DNA of 64,000 nt from Pseudorhodoferax soli (GTDB taxonomy: Bacteria; Pseudomonadota; Gammaproteobacteria; Burkholderiales; Burkholderiaceae_C). Positions 36,499-46,418 of this stretch are shown piece after piece (positions within the stretch are counted from its first letter, which is position 1; each line of letters opens with the position of its first letter). The position numbers were made by a program, and so were the translations under genes. The DNA lies in the NCBI RefSeq assembly GCF_003337555.1, contig NZ_QPJK01000004.1:347320-411319 (forward strand), written 5' to 3'. The notes beneath the pieces are model-generated. The model saw only the letters and a list, made by a program, of their open reading frames with translations, did no database searches and had not been told where the DNA came from.

Positions 36499-37386
36499 TC
36501 AGGTGATCGATGCCTGGTAGATCGATTCGATGGCGCCGTCCAGCGCGCTGTTGTACTCGGCGTCGGACTGCTGGGCGGTCAGGCCTTCGGTCAGCGCGCG
36601 GCTGAAGCTGGCGATCACGCCGGGGTTCTTGGCCAGCATGGCGTTCGAGTCGGCACGGCTGTAGCCGCCCGACAGCGCCACCACGCGCACAACTTTGGGG
36701 TGCTTGACCAGGTCGCTGTAGAAGCCGTCCACAGTGGGGATGGTCAGCTTGAGCATGACCTTGGCATCGCCCGGCAGCGCGTCCAGGCGCTGGATGAAGC
36801 CGGCCTTGAGCAGCGCCTCGGCTTCCTTCTTGTCGGTGGCCTTGATGTTGACTTCGGGCTCGATGATGGGCATCAGGCCGCCCTTGAGGATCTGCAGGCC
36901 CACGGCGAACTGCTGGTCCAGCACAGCGGCGATGCCCTTGGCATTGGCGCTGTTGATGACCGAACGCATCTTGGTGCCGAAGATGCCCTTCTTGACCGCA
37001 CGCGCCACCAGGGCGTCGAGCTCGGGCATGGGCTTCATGAGTTGCACGCCGTCGGCTTCGTCGGCCAGGCCCTTGTCGACCTTCAGGAAGGGCACGACCT
37101 GCTTCTTCTCCCACAGGTACTGGGCGGCGTCCATGCCGTCGAACTGGCGGTCCATCGTCATCTCGAACAGGATGGCGCCCAGCACGCGGCGGCCGTCGAA
37201 GGCCGGGCTGGTAACGATGCGGTTACGCATGGCATGCACCAGGTCGAACATCTGCGCGTCGCCGCTGTAGGTGGATTCATCCACGCCGTAAAGCTTGAGC
37301 GCCTTGGGCGTGCTGCCGCCGCTCTGGTCCAGAGCGGCGATGAAACCGTTGCCGGTGGAGACTTTGTTCAGCTGTTCCTGATTCAC
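36499..37386 (-). CDS. Class I fructose-1,6-bisphosphate aldolase (FdaA/FdaB type)
   Basis: 295 residues and strongly like the class I aldolases of Staphylococcus and other Firmicutes: [60 protein letters not shown] and [17 protein letters not shown]. Lys213 in VMLKLTIPT aligns with the Schiff-base lysine of the S. aureus enzyme. It cleaves or forms fructose 1,6-bisphosphate without metal. The start is GTG 37386-37384 with GAAGG upstream; the frame continues further but without family sequence. Many Burkholderiales have a class II aldolase in this purC-pyk neighbourhood, so a class I enzyme here is noteworthy. Confidence 0.9.
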   Translation of the reverse strand: MNQEQLNKVSTGNGFIAALDQSGGSTPKALKLYGVDESTYSGDAQMFDLVHAMRNRIVTSPAFDGRRVLGAILFEMTMDRQFDGMDAAQYLWEKKQVVPFLKVDKGLADEADGVQLMKPMPELDALVARAVKKGIFGTKMRSVINSANAKGIAAVLDQQFAVGLQILKGGLMPIIEPEVNIKATDKKEAEALLKAGFIQRLDALPGDAKVMLKLTIPTVDGFYSDLVKHPKVVRVVALSGGYSRADSNAMLAKNPGVIASFSRALTEGLTAQQSDAEYNSALDGAIESIYQASIT

Positions 37387-37573
37387 TGGTGACACCTTCT
37401 TGGGATGGGGGCCGGGGCGGCGGGGATGCACAAAACCGCGGAATTGTAGGGGGATGGCCGGCGAAATCCGGTGAAACCCGAGTGCCGCGGCTGGTAACCA
37501 GCCCGTAACCAACATCGGGGACGGACAGGACGCTGCGGCGCTGTCGGACAAGGGCGCGACCCGGCGCCGGTCT

Positions 37574-37601
37574 CAGCAATTTCTCCAAAGCCCAATTGCT
37601 G
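37574..37601. promoter_or_regulatory. Inverted repeat in the aldolase/DUF481 intergenic region
   Basis: Perfect 8-bp arms CAGCAATT and AATTGCTG, 12 bases apart, lie 65 bp before the DUF481 start in a 279-bp divergent region. It may be an operator or a leader hairpin. I see nothing else definite in this intergenic stretch beyond a near-palindrome around 37489-37503. Confidence 0.35.
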
Positions 37602-37665
37602 CACCGCACACCATTACGGACCCGAGCGCGCCCAGCGCTTTTTCTTTGCCAGGAGGATCCATCCG

Positions 37666-38436
37666 ATGCCGTCGACCCGTCTCTCGCTCCGCCATGCCGC
37701 CATGGCCACCCTGCTCGCAGCACCGCTGCTGGCGTCGGCCCAGGTCACGCTCAAGCCCGACAACAAGTGGCGTTACCTCTTCACCGCCGGCGCCAATGCC
37801 GCCACCGGCAACAACGAATCGGTCGCCCTGAACCTGACCGGCGAGGCCGCGCGGGTGAGCGCGATCGACAAGTGGACCTTCCTGGGCCAGGGCGCCTACG
37901 CCCACAGCGATGGTGAGACGCAGACCGAGCGCTTCGCGCTGGGCACGCAGTACACGCGCGACCTGACGCCGGTGTGGTTCGGCTTCGGCTCGGCCGATGC
38001 CCTGCGCGACAAGCTGGCCAACCTCTCCTCGCGCATGTCGGTGGCCTCCGGTGTGGGCTACCACGTCATCAAGAACGAGCAGACCACCTTCGACGTGTCG
38101 GGCGGCCTGGGTTACAGCCGCGACCGCTTCATCGAGCCGACCGAGATCGACGGCAGCGTGAGCGACGGCTACGGCCGCCTGGAGCTGGTGCTGGCCGAAG
38201 AGTCCAACCACAAGCTGACGCAGACCACCAGCCTGCGCCAGCGTCTGGCGCTCTACCCCAACCTGCGCGACACAGGTGAATACCGCGCCAGCTTCGACAC
38301 CAACGTCACGGTGGCGATGACCCAGTCCATGAACCTCACGGCCGGCCTCAGCGTGCGCTACAACAGCGACCCAGGCTCGGGCGTGAAGAAGACCGACGCG
38401 ATGTTCGTGACCGGCGTGTCGTTCCGCTTCGACTGA
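37666..38436 (+). CDS. DUF481 (YdiY-like) outer-membrane beta-barrel protein
   Basis: 256 residues. The signal peptide is MAATLLAAPLLASAQ-like (AAMATLLAAPLLASAQ, cleavage after about residue 26). The mature part consists of alternating amphipathic strands such as FLGQGAYAHSDGETQTERFA, VASGVGYHVIKNEQTTFDVS and GGLGYSRDRF, and ends in VSFRFD with the C-terminal Phe-x-Phe expected for BAM substrates. It matches the DUF481 family (YdiY), whose function is undefined. AGGAGG lies nine bases before ATG 37666. It is convergent with pyk. Confidence 0.87.
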   Translation: MPSTRLSLRHAAMATLLAAPLLASAQVTLKPDNKWRYLFTAGANAATGNNESVALNLTGEAARVSAIDKWTFLGQGAYAHSDGETQTERFALGTQYTRDLTPVWFGFGSADALRDKLANLSSRMSVASGVGYHVIKNEQTTFDVSGGLGYSRDRFIEPTEIDGSVSDGYGRLELVLAEESNHKLTQTTSLRQRLALYPNLRDTGEYRASFDTNVTVAMTQSMNLTAGLSVRYNSDPGSGVKKTDAMFVTGVSFRFD

Positions 38437-38442
38437 GGCGCC

Positions 38443-39891
38443 TCAGCGCACCACGCAGATCTTGAGCATGTTGGTGCCGCCCGGGGCACCCATGGGCTCG
38501 CCGCAGGTGATGGTGTAGACGTCGCCGGTCTGCACGATGCCGCGCTTCTTGAGGTGGGACTCGGCCTGCTCGAGGGCCGTGTCGCGGTCGGTGTGGGAGT
38601 CCATCAGCAACGGACGCACATTGCGGTACAGCGCCAGCTTGCGCTGCGTGGCCAGGCGCGAGGTCAGCGCGTACATGGCGATGTGGGCGCGGTGCCGGCT
38701 CATCCAGAGCATGGTCGAGCCGGAATCGGTCAGCGCCACGATGGCCTTGGCGCCCACGTGGTGCGCGGTGAACAGCGCGCCCATGGCGATGGACTGGTCG
38801 ATGCGCGCGTAGTGGCGCCCGCTGAAGTCGGCGTCCAGGTTCTTGTCCTCGGCGCCTTCGGCGGCTTCGCAGATGCGGCTCATCTCCTGCACGGTTTCCA
38901 GCGGGTAGCGGCCCGAGGCCGTCTCGGCCGACAGCATGACCGCGTCGGTGCCGTCCAGCACGGCGTTGGCCACGTCGCTGACCTCGGCGCGCGTGGGCAC
39001 CGGGTTGGTGATCATGGACTCCATCATCTGCGTGGCCGTGATGGCCACCTTGTCCATGTCACGCGCCATGCGGATCATCTTCTTCTGCAGCGCCGGCACA
39101 GCCGCGTTGCCGACTTCCACGGCCAGGTCGCCGCGCGCGACCATGATGCCGTCGCTGGCACGCAGGATCTCCTCGAGCTTGGGGATCGCCTCGGCGCGTT
39201 CGATCTTGGCGATCATGCCGGGCTTGTGGCCGCTCTCGGCGCCCGCCACGTTGCACAGCTGGCGTGCCATCTCCATGTCGGTGGCGTTCTTGGGAAAGCT
39301 CACAGCCACGTAGTCGGCCTGGAAGCTCATGGCGGTCTTGATGTCCTCCATGTCCTTGGCCGTCAGCGCCGGCGCAGTCAGGCCGCCGCCTTCCTTGTTG
39401 ATGCCCTTGTTGTTGGACAGCTCACCGCCGAGCTTGACCGTGGTGAGCACCTGGTCGCCCTTGACGGCATCGACGACCAGCACGATCAGCCCGTCGTTGA
39501 GCAGCAGCCGGTCGCCAGCCTTCACGTCGCGCGGCAGGTCCTTGTAGTCCAGGCCCACGCCGTCGATGTCGCCCGGCTCGGTGCGCGCAGCGTCGAGGAC
39601 GAACTTCTCGCCCGGCACCAGCAGCACCTTGCCTTCGGCGAACTTGCCGACGCGGATCTTGGGGCCTTGCAGGTCGGCCATGATCGCCACTTCGCGGCCA
39701 GCCTTGCGGGCGGCCTCGCGCACCATGGCGGCACGCGCGATGTGGTCCTGCGCCGTGCCGTGGCTGAAGTTGAGGCGGACCACGCTGACCTTGTGGATGA
39801 TCATCTGCTCCAGCATCTCGGGCGTGCTGGAAGCCGGGCCCAGGGTGGCGACGATCTTGGTGGCGTGGCGGGGAAGTCGGGTCGTGCTCAT
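38443..39891 (-). CDS. pyk: Pyruvate kinase
   Basis: 482 residues. TKIVATLGPASSTPEMLEQM is the N-terminal signature, VVRLNFSHGTAQDH and ADLQGPKIRVG follow, and IAKIERAEAIPKLEEIL contains the catalytic Lys-Glu pair. MVARGDLAVEVG and TATQMMESMI complete the barrel. It converts phosphoenolpyruvate and ADP to pyruvate and ATP. AAGGAG lies nine bases before ATG 39891. It is convergent with the DUF481 gene (6 bp between stops) and divergent from the desaturase gene. Confidence 0.96.
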   Translation of the reverse strand: MSTTRLPRHATKIVATLGPASSTPEMLEQMIIHKVSVVRLNFSHGTAQDHIARAAMVREAARKAGREVAIMADLQGPKIRVGKFAEGKVLLVPGEKFVLDAARTEPGDIDGVGLDYKDLPRDVKAGDRLLLNDGLIVLVVDAVKGDQVLTTVKLGGELSNNKGINKEGGGLTAPALTAKDMEDIKTAMSFQADYVAVSFPKNATDMEMARQLCNVAGAESGHKPGMIAKIERAEAIPKLEEILRASDGIMVARGDLAVEVGNAAVPALQKKMIRMARDMDKVAITATQMMESMITNPVPTRAEVSDVANAVLDGTDAVMLSAETASGRYPLETVQEMSRICEAAEGAEDKNLDADFSGRHYARIDQSIAMGALFTAHHVGAKAIVALTDSGSTMLWMSRHRAHIAMYALTSRLATQRKLALYRNVRPLLMDSHTDRDTALEQAESHLKKRGIVQTGDVYTITCGEPMGAPGGTNMLKICVVR

Positions 39892-40024
39892 GCTTGAGTC
39901 TCCTTGTCCCGGCCATTCTCACATGGCAGTGCGACAGATCACGCAGGCTTTGACCTCCGTCACGACACCGGCCCGGCCGCTGGGCTACGGTGCCGGTCCT
40001 TCCTTCGCACGCACTGTTTCCGCC

Positions 40025-41125
40025 ATGTACCGCTCTCCCGCTCCGGCCCGGCCGGAACTGCCCGCGCCGCTCGCGCCCCAAGCGCCCTTGCCGCACCGCA
40101 AGACCATCCGCTCCTGGCTGGTGCCGATCGCCCAGCGCAGCACGCTGCGCGCCTGCGTGCTGCTGGCCTTCGACCTGGTGCTGTTCGCCGCGCTGGTCGT
40201 CGGCACCGTGCTGATGCCGGCCTGGTGGCTGCAGCTGGCCTGCGCGCTGGCCGCCGGCTTCGTGGTCGGCCGGCTCTTCGTCATCGGCCACGACGCCTGC
40301 CACCAGAGCCTGACGCCGCACCGGCGCCTGAACCGCTGGCTCGGCCGCATCGCCTTCCTGCCCTCGCTGACGGCCTACAGCCTGTGGGACATGGGGCACA
40401 ACGTGGTGCACCACGGTTTCACCAACCTCAAGGGCGTGGACTTCGTCTGGGCCCCGGCCACGCAGGCCGAATACCGCGCCATGCCGCCGCTGCGCCGGCT
40501 GTGCGAGCGCATCTACCGCAGCGGCTGGGGGCCGGGCCTGTACTACATGGTGGAGATCTGGTGGAAGAAGATGATGTTCCCGCGCCGCAGCGGCATGGGC
40601 AACAGCTACCGCCCGGTCTTCACGCGCGACTGCCTGCTGGTGACCGGCTTCGCCGCGCTGTGGATCGCCGCGCTGGTCGCCGCCGCGCTGGCCACCGACC
40701 AGGCGGTGTGGCTCGTGCTGCTGCTGGGCTTCGGTGTGCCCATGGTGTTCTGGTTTCACATGATGGGCTTCGTGATCTATGGCCACCACACCCACGTCAA
40801 GGTGAAGTGGCACGACGACAAGGCCGCCTGGCAGCGCGCCCAGCCCTTCGTCTCGACCACCGTGCACCTGACCTTCCCGCTGCAGATCGGCGCGCTGATC
40901 CACCACATCATGGAGCACACGGCGCACCACGTGGACATGAGCATCCCGCTGTACAAGCTCAAGGAGGCCCAGGCCGTGCTCGAGCAATTGCTGCCCGAAC
41001 GCATCATCGTCCAGCGGTTCTCGTGGAGGTGGTACTTCGCCACCGCGCGCGCCTGCAAGCTCTACGACTTCTCGCGCCAGTGCTGGACCGACTTCCAGGG
41101 CCGCCCCACCCTCGAGATGGCTTGA
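40025..41125 (+). CDS. Membrane fatty-acid desaturase
   Basis: 366 residues with the three histidine boxes of acyl-lipid/acyl-CoA desaturases: HDACHQS (89-95), HNVVHH (125-130) and HTAHH near residue 297, plus GHHTHVKVKWH. Membrane segments flank them (VLLAFDLVLFAALVVGTVLM, AALWIAALVAAALA, LVLLLGFGVPMVFWF). A di-iron enzyme introducing a double bond in membrane lipid acyl chains is likely; regiospecificity is unknown. I start at ATG 40025 (MYRSPAPARP), since the longer frame runs into the pyk gene on the other strand. Confidence 0.88.
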   Translation: MYRSPAPARPELPAPLAPQAPLPHRKTIRSWLVPIAQRSTLRACVLLAFDLVLFAALVVGTVLMPAWWLQLACALAAGFVVGRLFVIGHDACHQSLTPHRRLNRWLGRIAFLPSLTAYSLWDMGHNVVHHGFTNLKGVDFVWAPATQAEYRAMPPLRRLCERIYRSGWGPGLYYMVEIWWKKMMFPRRSGMGNSYRPVFTRDCLLVTGFAALWIAALVAAALATDQAVWLVLLLGFGVPMVFWFHMMGFVIYGHHTHVKVKWHDDKAAWQRAQPFVSTTVHLTFPLQIGALIHHIMEHTAHHVDMSIPLYKLKEAQAVLEQLLPERIIVQRFSWRWYFATARACKLYDFSRQCWTDFQGRPTLEMA

Positions 41126-41195
41126 CCCCAGGCCGCGCAGGGGGAACGCGCGGGCCATGCGAGGATCACACGGCCACACACTGAAAGGAGACCGC

Positions 41196-42131
41196 ATGCC
41201 CGCATCCGACCACCGCGACCTGCACCCGCCCCGCGCATCGGGCGCGTCCTGGATGCTGGGGCTGCTGGCCGTCGCGCTGGCAGCGGGCGGTGCCTGGTGG
41301 TTCTGGGGCCGGCCCGCCGAGCCTGCACCACCCGCCCCGCCGCCCGTGGTGGCGGCACCGCCCGCGCCCGCCGCTGCAGCCAGCGCGCCACCACCGCAGG
41401 TGGCGGCCTCCGGGCCGGAGCATCCGATCGAGGTGCCGCCGGCCCAGGGCCAGGCCCTGCCGGCGCTGGCCGAGGCCGATGGCCCGGTCACCGATGCACT
41501 GGTCGAGCTGCTCGGCCGCGGCCCCGTGCAGGCCCTGCTGCTGACAGACGGCTTCGTGCGCCGCGTGGTCGCCACCGTCGACAACCTGCCGCGCGCCAGC
41601 GCGCCGGCGCGGCTGTGGCCAGTGCAGCCCACGCCGCAGCGCTTCCTGGTACAGGGAGAGGGAGACAAGGCCCAGATCGCGCCGACGAACGCCGGCCGCT
41701 ATGGCGCCCTGCTGTCGTTCGCCGAGGCCATTCCGCTCGAGCGTGCGGTGCAGCTCTACGGCCGGCTCTACCCGTTGTTCCAGCAGAGCTATGAGGAGCT
41801 GGGCTACCCGGGCCGCTACTTCAACGACCGCCTGGTGGCGGTGCTCGACCACCTGCTGCAGGCGCCCGAACCGCAGGGCCCGCTGGCGCTGCAACTTCTG
41901 GAGGTGCGCGGCGAGGTGGCCGATCCGCGCCCCTGGGTCCGTTGGGAGTTCACCGATCCGCAGCTGCAATCGCTGTCGGCCGGCCAGAAGATGCTGGTGC
42001 GCATGGGCCCGGCCAATGCAAAGCGTGCCAAGACGCTGCTGACCAAGCTGCGCCGCCTGGTGGCCGCTGGCGCAGCCACCGCACCCGCGATCGGAGCGCC
42101 GGTGGCACCGGCGGCCTCGGCGCCGCGCTGA
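41196..42131 (+). CDS. DUF3014 membrane-anchored protein
   Basis: 311 residues. One N-terminal membrane helix (ASWMLGLLAVALAAGGAWWF) is followed by a proline/alanine-rich linker and then a DUF3014 domain (VTDALVELLGRGPVQALLLT through YPLFQQSYEELGYPGRYFND). The family is proteobacterial and of unknown function; the topology suggests a periplasmic domain. AAGGAG lies seven bases before ATG 41196. Its stop directly abuts the stop of convergent pgk. Confidence 0.82.
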   Translation: MPASDHRDLHPPRASGASWMLGLLAVALAAGGAWWFWGRPAEPAPPAPPPVVAAPPAPAAAASAPPPQVAASGPEHPIEVPPAQGQALPALAEADGPVTDALVELLGRGPVQALLLTDGFVRRVVATVDNLPRASAPARLWPVQPTPQRFLVQGEGDKAQIAPTNAGRYGALLSFAEAIPLERAVQLYGRLYPLFQQSYEELGYPGRYFNDRLVAVLDHLLQAPEPQGPLALQLLEVRGEVADPRPWVRWEFTDPQLQSLSAGQKMLVRMGPANAKRAKTLLTKLRRLVAAGAATAPAIGAPVAPAASAPR

Positions 42132-43325
42132 TCAGCCGGCGGCGCGCTTGGACAGGATCTCGAAGGCCGGCAGGGTCTTGCCCTCCAGCACCTCGAGGAA
42201 GGCGCCGCCACCCGTGGAGATGTAGCCCACGTCCTTCTCGATGCCGTACTTGGCGATGGCGGCCAGCGTGTCGCCGCCACCGGCGATGCTGAAGGCGCTG
42301 CTCTCGGCCACGGCGCGTGCGATGGCTTGCGTGCCCTTGGCGAAGGCGTCGAACTCGAACACGCCGACCGGGCCGTTCCAGACGATGGTGCCGGCCGCCT
42401 TGAGCTGGGCCGCCAGCCGGGCCGCGGTCTTGGGACCGATGTCCAGGATCAGGTCGTCCGCCGCCACGTCGGCTGCGGCCTTGACCGTGGCCGGCGCGTC
42501 GGCCGCGAAGGCCTTGGCCGTGACCACATCCTCGGGAATGGGCACCTCGGCGCCGCGTGCCTTCATGGCCTCGATCACGGCCTTGGCCTCGCCGACCAGG
42601 TCGGTCTCGGCCAGGCTCTTGCCGATCGGCATGCCGGCGGCGAGGAGGAAGGTGTTGGCGATGCCGCCGCCGACGATGAGGCCGTCCACGTTCTTGGCCA
42701 GCGACTGCAGGATGGTCAGCTTGGTGCTGACCTTGGAGCCGGCCACGATGGCGATCAGCGGGCGCTTCGGCGCCGCCAGCGCCTTGGTGATGGCATCGAT
42801 CTCGGCCGCCAGCAGCGGGCCCGCGCTGGCGGTCTTGGCGAACTGGGCAATGCCGTAGGTCGTGGCCTCGGCGCGGTGGGCCGTGCCGAAGGCATCGTTC
42901 ACATAGATGTCGCACAGCGCGGCGAGTTTCCTGGCCAGCGCCTCGTCGTTCTTCTTCTCGCCCTTGTTGACACGGCAGTTCTCCAGCAGCACGACCTGGC
43001 CGGGCTGCACCTGCACGCCGTCGACCCAGTTCGCAACCAGCGGAACCTCGCGGCCCAGCAGTTCACCCAGGCGCTTGGCCACCGGGGCCAGCGAGTCCTC
43101 GGGCTTGAACGCACCCTCGGTCGGGCGGCCCAGGTGCGAGGTCACCATCACGGCCGCGCCGGCGTCCAGCGCCATGCGGATGCAGGGCACGGAGGCGCGC
43201 ACGCGCGTGTCCTCGGTGATGTTGCCGGCATCGTCCTGCGGCACGTTGAGGTCGGCGCGGATGAAGACGCGCTGGCCGGCGGCCTTGCCTTGGGCACACA
43301 GGTCGGAGAAGCGGAGAACGTTCAT
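42132..43325 (-). CDS. pgk: Phosphoglycerate kinase
   Basis: 397 residues. [20 protein letters not shown] and [12 protein letters not shown] are the substrate-binding start, [16 protein letters not shown] lies in the hinge region, and [17 protein letters not shown] forms the nucleotide-binding loop. It transfers phosphate from 1,3-bisphosphoglycerate to ADP. With the class I aldolase and pyk it groups lower-glycolysis genes within about 7 kb, though in separate units. Confidence 0.96.
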   Translation of the reverse strand: MNVLRFSDLCAQGKAAGQRVFIRADLNVPQDDAGNITEDTRVRASVPCIRMALDAGAAVMVTSHLGRPTEGAFKPEDSLAPVAKRLGELLGREVPLVANWVDGVQVQPGQVVLLENCRVNKGEKKNDEALARKLAALCDIYVNDAFGTAHRAEATTYGIAQFAKTASAGPLLAAEIDAITKALAAPKRPLIAIVAGSKVSTKLTILQSLAKNVDGLIVGGGIANTFLLAAGMPIGKSLAETDLVGEAKAVIEAMKARGAEVPIPEDVVTAKAFAADAPATVKAAADVAADDLILDIGPKTAARLAAQLKAAGTIVWNGPVGVFEFDAFAKGTQAIARAVAESSAFSIAGGGDTLAAIAKYGIEKDVGYISTGGGAFLEVLEGKTLPAFEILSKRAAG

Positions 43326-43394
43326 GGTGTGGTGGTAGAGGATGGTGGACGACAGCCGACCATTGTAGAAAGCGCCCTACCGCTGCTCCTACCC

Positions 43395-43733
43395 CTACCA
43401 GCCCAGCCCCAGGTGCAATGGCAGGTAGACGGCCATGCCCACCAGCATGGTGCCCAGTACGCCGCCCCGCCAGAAGTACCAGGCGGCGCCGGCCAAGGCA
43501 GCGTACAGGCGCGCGTCCTGCCAGGTGGAGATGACATGGCCGTCGGTCATCACCACCTCGGGCAGCACCACCGCCGCCAACGCCGCCACCGGCGCGTAGT
43601 GCAGCGCGCGGTGCGCCCAGTCGGGCAGGCCCCAGGGCCGGTCGAGGATGAAGAAGAAGCAGCGGGTGAACACCGTCACGCCCGCCAGCCCGACGATGAC
43701 GGCCAAGGTCCACAAGTCGGTCGTGCCGCTCAC
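43395..43733 (-). CDS. azlD: AzlD family branched-chain amino acid exporter subunit
   Basis: 112-residue, four-helix membrane protein with the AzlD pattern GVTVFTRCFFFILDRPWGLP followed by ALHYAPVAALAAVVLPEVVM. It pairs with AzlC to export branched-chain amino acids. The start is GTG 43733-43731, overlapping the azlC stop as GTGA, so the subunits are translationally coupled. Confidence 0.88.
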   Translation of the reverse strand: MSGTTDLWTLAVIVGLAGVTVFTRCFFFILDRPWGLPDWAHRALHYAPVAALAAVVLPEVVMTDGHVISTWQDARLYAALAGAAWYFWRGGVLGTMLVGMAVYLPLHLGLGW

Positions 43734-44470
43734 CTCTCGTCTTCCTCGTCCGGGTTCAGGCCCAGTTGCTTCTCCAGCCAGAAGCAGACCAGCACGGCCG
43801 TGCCGATGCCAGCGACGATGTTGAGCCTGAGCGGCAGCGCATAGGCCGCCACGGCGGTGGCAGCGGCGATCAGCGCGGCCAGGATGCGCAGCCGCGTGGT
43901 GGCCATCGAGCAGACGATGGCCAACAGGCTCAGCACGCCGGCAAAACCCAGGCCCCAGTGCGAAGGGATGAAGTTGGCCAGCGCGATGCCGACCAGGCTC
44001 ATGCCCATCCACGCCATCCAGGTCACGCAGTAGCCACCGGTGAGGAAGGCCTCCTGCGCCTGCAACTCGGCTGGCGTGTTCCCGGGCGTCGCATAGCGGC
44101 GCGTGAACATGGCGTAGCTCATGTCGGCCGTGAGGTAGCCGTGCAGCAGCCGGCGCCAGCGCGGCATGTGCAGCAGGTAGGGCCGCAGATGCAGGCTGAA
44201 CACCACGAAGCGCAGGTTCACGCAGAAGCCCGTGGCCAGGATGACCCAGAACGGCGCGCCCGCGATCAACAGGGGCAGCGCCGCCAGCTGCGAGCTGCCC
44301 GCGTAGACCAGCAGCGTCATGGCCACGGCCTCGACCACCGACAGGCCGGACTTGAGCATGGCCACGCCCGTCATGAGGCCCCAGGCGCCGATGCCCATGG
44401 CCACCGGCAGCATCTCGCGCCAGGCTTCGCCGAACGCCGGCCGGCGCCGGATCTCCGACGACCAGAACAT
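43730..44470 (-). CDS. azlC: AzlC family branched-chain amino acid exporter subunit
   Basis: 246-residue polytopic membrane protein with AzlC signatures: EMLPVAMGIGAWGLMTGVAM, TLLVYAGSSQLAALPLL and TGFCVNLRFVVFSLHLRPYL. It is the large subunit of the AzlCD exporter. ATG 44470 shares its A with the last base of the fmt stop (TGATG), so it is read by ribosomes finishing fmt. Confidence 0.9.
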   Translation of the reverse strand: MFWSSEIRRRPAFGEAWREMLPVAMGIGAWGLMTGVAMLKSGLSVVEAVAMTLLVYAGSSQLAALPLLIAGAPFWVILATGFCVNLRFVVFSLHLRPYLLHMPRWRRLLHGYLTADMSYAMFTRRYATPGNTPAELQAQEAFLTGGYCVTWMAWMGMSLVGIALANFIPSHWGLGFAGVLSLLAIVCSMATTRLRILAALIAAATAVAAYALPLRLNIVAGIGTAVLVCFWLEKQLGLNPDEEDER

Positions 44471-45420
44471 CAGCCCAGCACCTGGCCGGGCTGGATGGCG
44501 AAGCCTGCCAGCACAGCCGCAGCCGGCAGGCGCTTGCCGCCGGCACGCTGCAACTCGGTCAGCAGCAGCACGCCGTCGCCGGTGGCCACGGCGAGGCCGG
44601 CAGCGTCGGCCGCCAGCACGGTGCCTGGCGGCAGGCCGCAGGCGCCGGGCAGCACGCGGCCGGCCCAGCACTTGAGCGTCTCGCCGCCCAGCTGCGTGGT
44701 CGCGCCCGGGAACGGGTCGAAGGCGCGCAGCCGGCGTGCGATGGCGGTGGCCGGCAGCGTCCAGTCGATGGGCGCCTCGGACTTCTCGATCTTGTGGGCG
44801 TAGGTGATGCCTTCGGCCGGCTGGGGCCGGGGCTGCAGGCGGCCGGCTTCGGCCTGGCGCAGCGTCTCGACGATCAGGCGCCCGCCCTGTTCGGCCAGGC
44901 GGTCGTGCAGCTGGGCGGTGCTGTCCTCGCCGATGGCCAGGCACTCCTCCACGAGCATGTCGCCGGTGTCCAGGCCGGCGTCCATCTGCATGATGGTCAC
45001 GCCGGTCTTTTGGTCGCCAGCCTCGATGGCGCGGTGGATCGGCGCGGCGCCGCGCCAGCGCGGCAGCAGGCTGGCGTGGATGTTCAGGCACCCCAGGCGC
45101 GGCAGGTCCAGCACCCATTGCGGCAGGATCAGCCCGTAAGCGGCGACCACCATGGCGTCCGGCCGCGCAGCCAGCAGGGCCTCGCGCGCGGCGGCCGCGT
45201 CCTCGGGGTACTTGCCGTCCAGACGCAGGCTGCGCGGCTGGGCCACGGGCCAGCCGTTCTCCAGCGCGAACTGCTTGACCGGAGAGGCCTGCAGCTTCAT
45301 GCCGCGGCCGGCGGGCCGGTCGGGCTGGGTCAGGACGAGGGGGATCTCGAAACCGTCGGCGTGCAGGGCCGCCAGGGCCACCCGCGCGAACTCGGGCGTG
45401 CCCGCGAAAACAATGCGCAT
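44470..45420 (-). CDS. fmt: Methionyl-tRNA formyltransferase
   Basis: 316 residues. [18 protein letters not shown] opens the Rossmann fold, [20 protein letters not shown] carries the catalytic Asn/His/Asp region, and the C-terminal OB-like domain starts near residue 210. It formylates initiator Met-tRNA. It lies in the def-lipoprotein-fmt-azlC-azlD run; def removes the formyl group that Fmt adds, a common pairing. The gap to the lipoprotein gene is 3 bp. Confidence 0.95.
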   Translation of the reverse strand: MRIVFAGTPEFARVALAALHADGFEIPLVLTQPDRPAGRGMKLQASPVKQFALENGWPVAQPRSLRLDGKYPEDAAAAREALLAARPDAMVVAAYGLILPQWVLDLPRLGCLNIHASLLPRWRGAAPIHRAIEAGDQKTGVTIMQMDAGLDTGDMLVEECLAIGEDSTAQLHDRLAEQGGRLIVETLRQAEAGRLQPRPQPAEGITYAHKIEKSEAPIDWTLPATAIARRLRAFDPFPGATTQLGGETLKCWAGRVLPGACGLPPGTVLAADAAGLAVATGDGVLLLTELQRAGGKRLPAAAVLAGFAIQPGQVLG

Positions 45421-45423
45421 GGA

Positions 45424-45894
45424 TCAGTTGATGGTGTGCCGCATGTTGCGCCAGTCCACGCCCTCATGGGCACGGCGCACCACACCGGCGGGGTCCAGGT
45501 AGACCCAGTAGTACAAGTCGATCATGCCTTCGCGCCAGCGGTAGCTCAGGATGGGACCGTCCCAGCTGCTGACGCGCTCGTTGTCGGGCGCCGGGCCGAA
45601 CTCGCGCTCGACATCGGCGCGCGTCCACGAGCCATCGGTGGCGATGCGCGCGAAGTCGCTGCGCGTCATGACCTGGCGCACGCTGCGCACCTTGCCGCCG
45701 GCATCCAGGTCGACCATGAAGACCCGCTGGCCAGAAGGCTGCTGCGAATACTGCAGCCGCTGGCCGCCCGGCAGGGCCACGGTGCGCGTGGGCTGGCCCC
45801 AGGACGACAGCACCTGCTCTCGCGCCATGCCGGGTTGCACGCTGGCGCAGGCCGCCAGCAGCAGGGGCAGCGCGGCGGCAATCAGGCGCAGCAT
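45424..45894 (-). CDS. SmpA/OmlA (BamE)-like lipoprotein
   Basis: 156 residues. The signal is MLRLIAAALPLLLAAC with the lipobox at the Cys. The mature part has two BamE-like repeats: VQPGMAREQVLSSWGQPTRT and then TDGSWTRADVEREFGPAPDN, the G-M-x-x-x-x-V-x-x-x-x-G-x-P pattern. It is likely attached to the outer membrane. It is longer than typical BamE and has two such units, so I do not name it bamE. It is squeezed between def (5-bp gap) and fmt (3-bp gap). Confidence 0.75.
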   Translation of the reverse strand: MLRLIAAALPLLLAACASVQPGMAREQVLSSWGQPTRTVALPGGQRLQYSQQPSGQRVFMVDLDAGGKVRSVRQVMTRSDFARIATDGSWTRADVEREFGPAPDNERVSSWDGPILSYRWREGMIDLYYWVYLDPAGVVRRAHEGVDWRNMRHTIN

Positions 45895-45899
45895 GGGAA

Positions 45900-46418
45900 T
45901 CAGGCGGCGTCGCGGGCCAGGTCGCGCTGGGCCTTGAGCATCTTGGTCTTGATGCGGTTGCGCTTGAGCGGCGACAAGTACTCGACGAACACCTTGCCCA
46001 GCAAATGGTCCATCTCGTGCTGGATGCAGATGGCCAACAGCCCCTCGGCCTCGACGCTGCGCGACTGGCCCTCGCCATCGAGCGCCTGCACGCGGATGCG
46101 GCTGGCGCGCTCGACACCGTCGTAGATGCCGGGTACGGACAGGCAGCCTTCGTCGCCGAGCTCGCGCTCGGGGCTGGACCAGGTGATCTCGGGGTTGATG
46201 AGGACCAGCGGTGTATCGCGCTCTTCGGACACGTCGATGACGATCACGCGCTCGTGCACGTCGACCTGTGTGGCGGCCAGGCCGATGCCCTTGGCGTCGT
46301 ACATGGTTTCCAGCATGTCGGCCACGAGGGCCTTGATGCGGTCGTCCACGGCGGCCACCGGCTTGGCCACCTTGTGCAGCCTGGCGTCAGGGTATTGAAG
46401 AATCGGAAGCAGAGCCAT
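45900..46418 (-). CDS. def: Peptide deformylase
   Basis: 172 residues with all three metal-site motifs: GIGLAATQ (44-51), EGCLS with Cys92, and HEMDH with His134, Glu135 and His138. It removes the N-formyl group from nascent proteins. I start at ATG 46418 ([11 protein letters not shown]), the family start; the 23 upstream codons are not family-like. It is divergent from the LysM-dprA-smg cluster. Confidence 0.95.
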   Translation of the reverse strand: MALLPILQYPDARLHKVAKPVAAVDDRIKALVADMLETMYDAKGIGLAATQVDVHERVIVIDVSEERDTPLVLINPEITWSSPERELGDEGCLSVPGIYDGVERASRIRVQALDGEGQSRSVEAEGLLAICIQHEMDHLLGKVFVEYLSPLKRNRIKTKMLKAQRDLARDAA

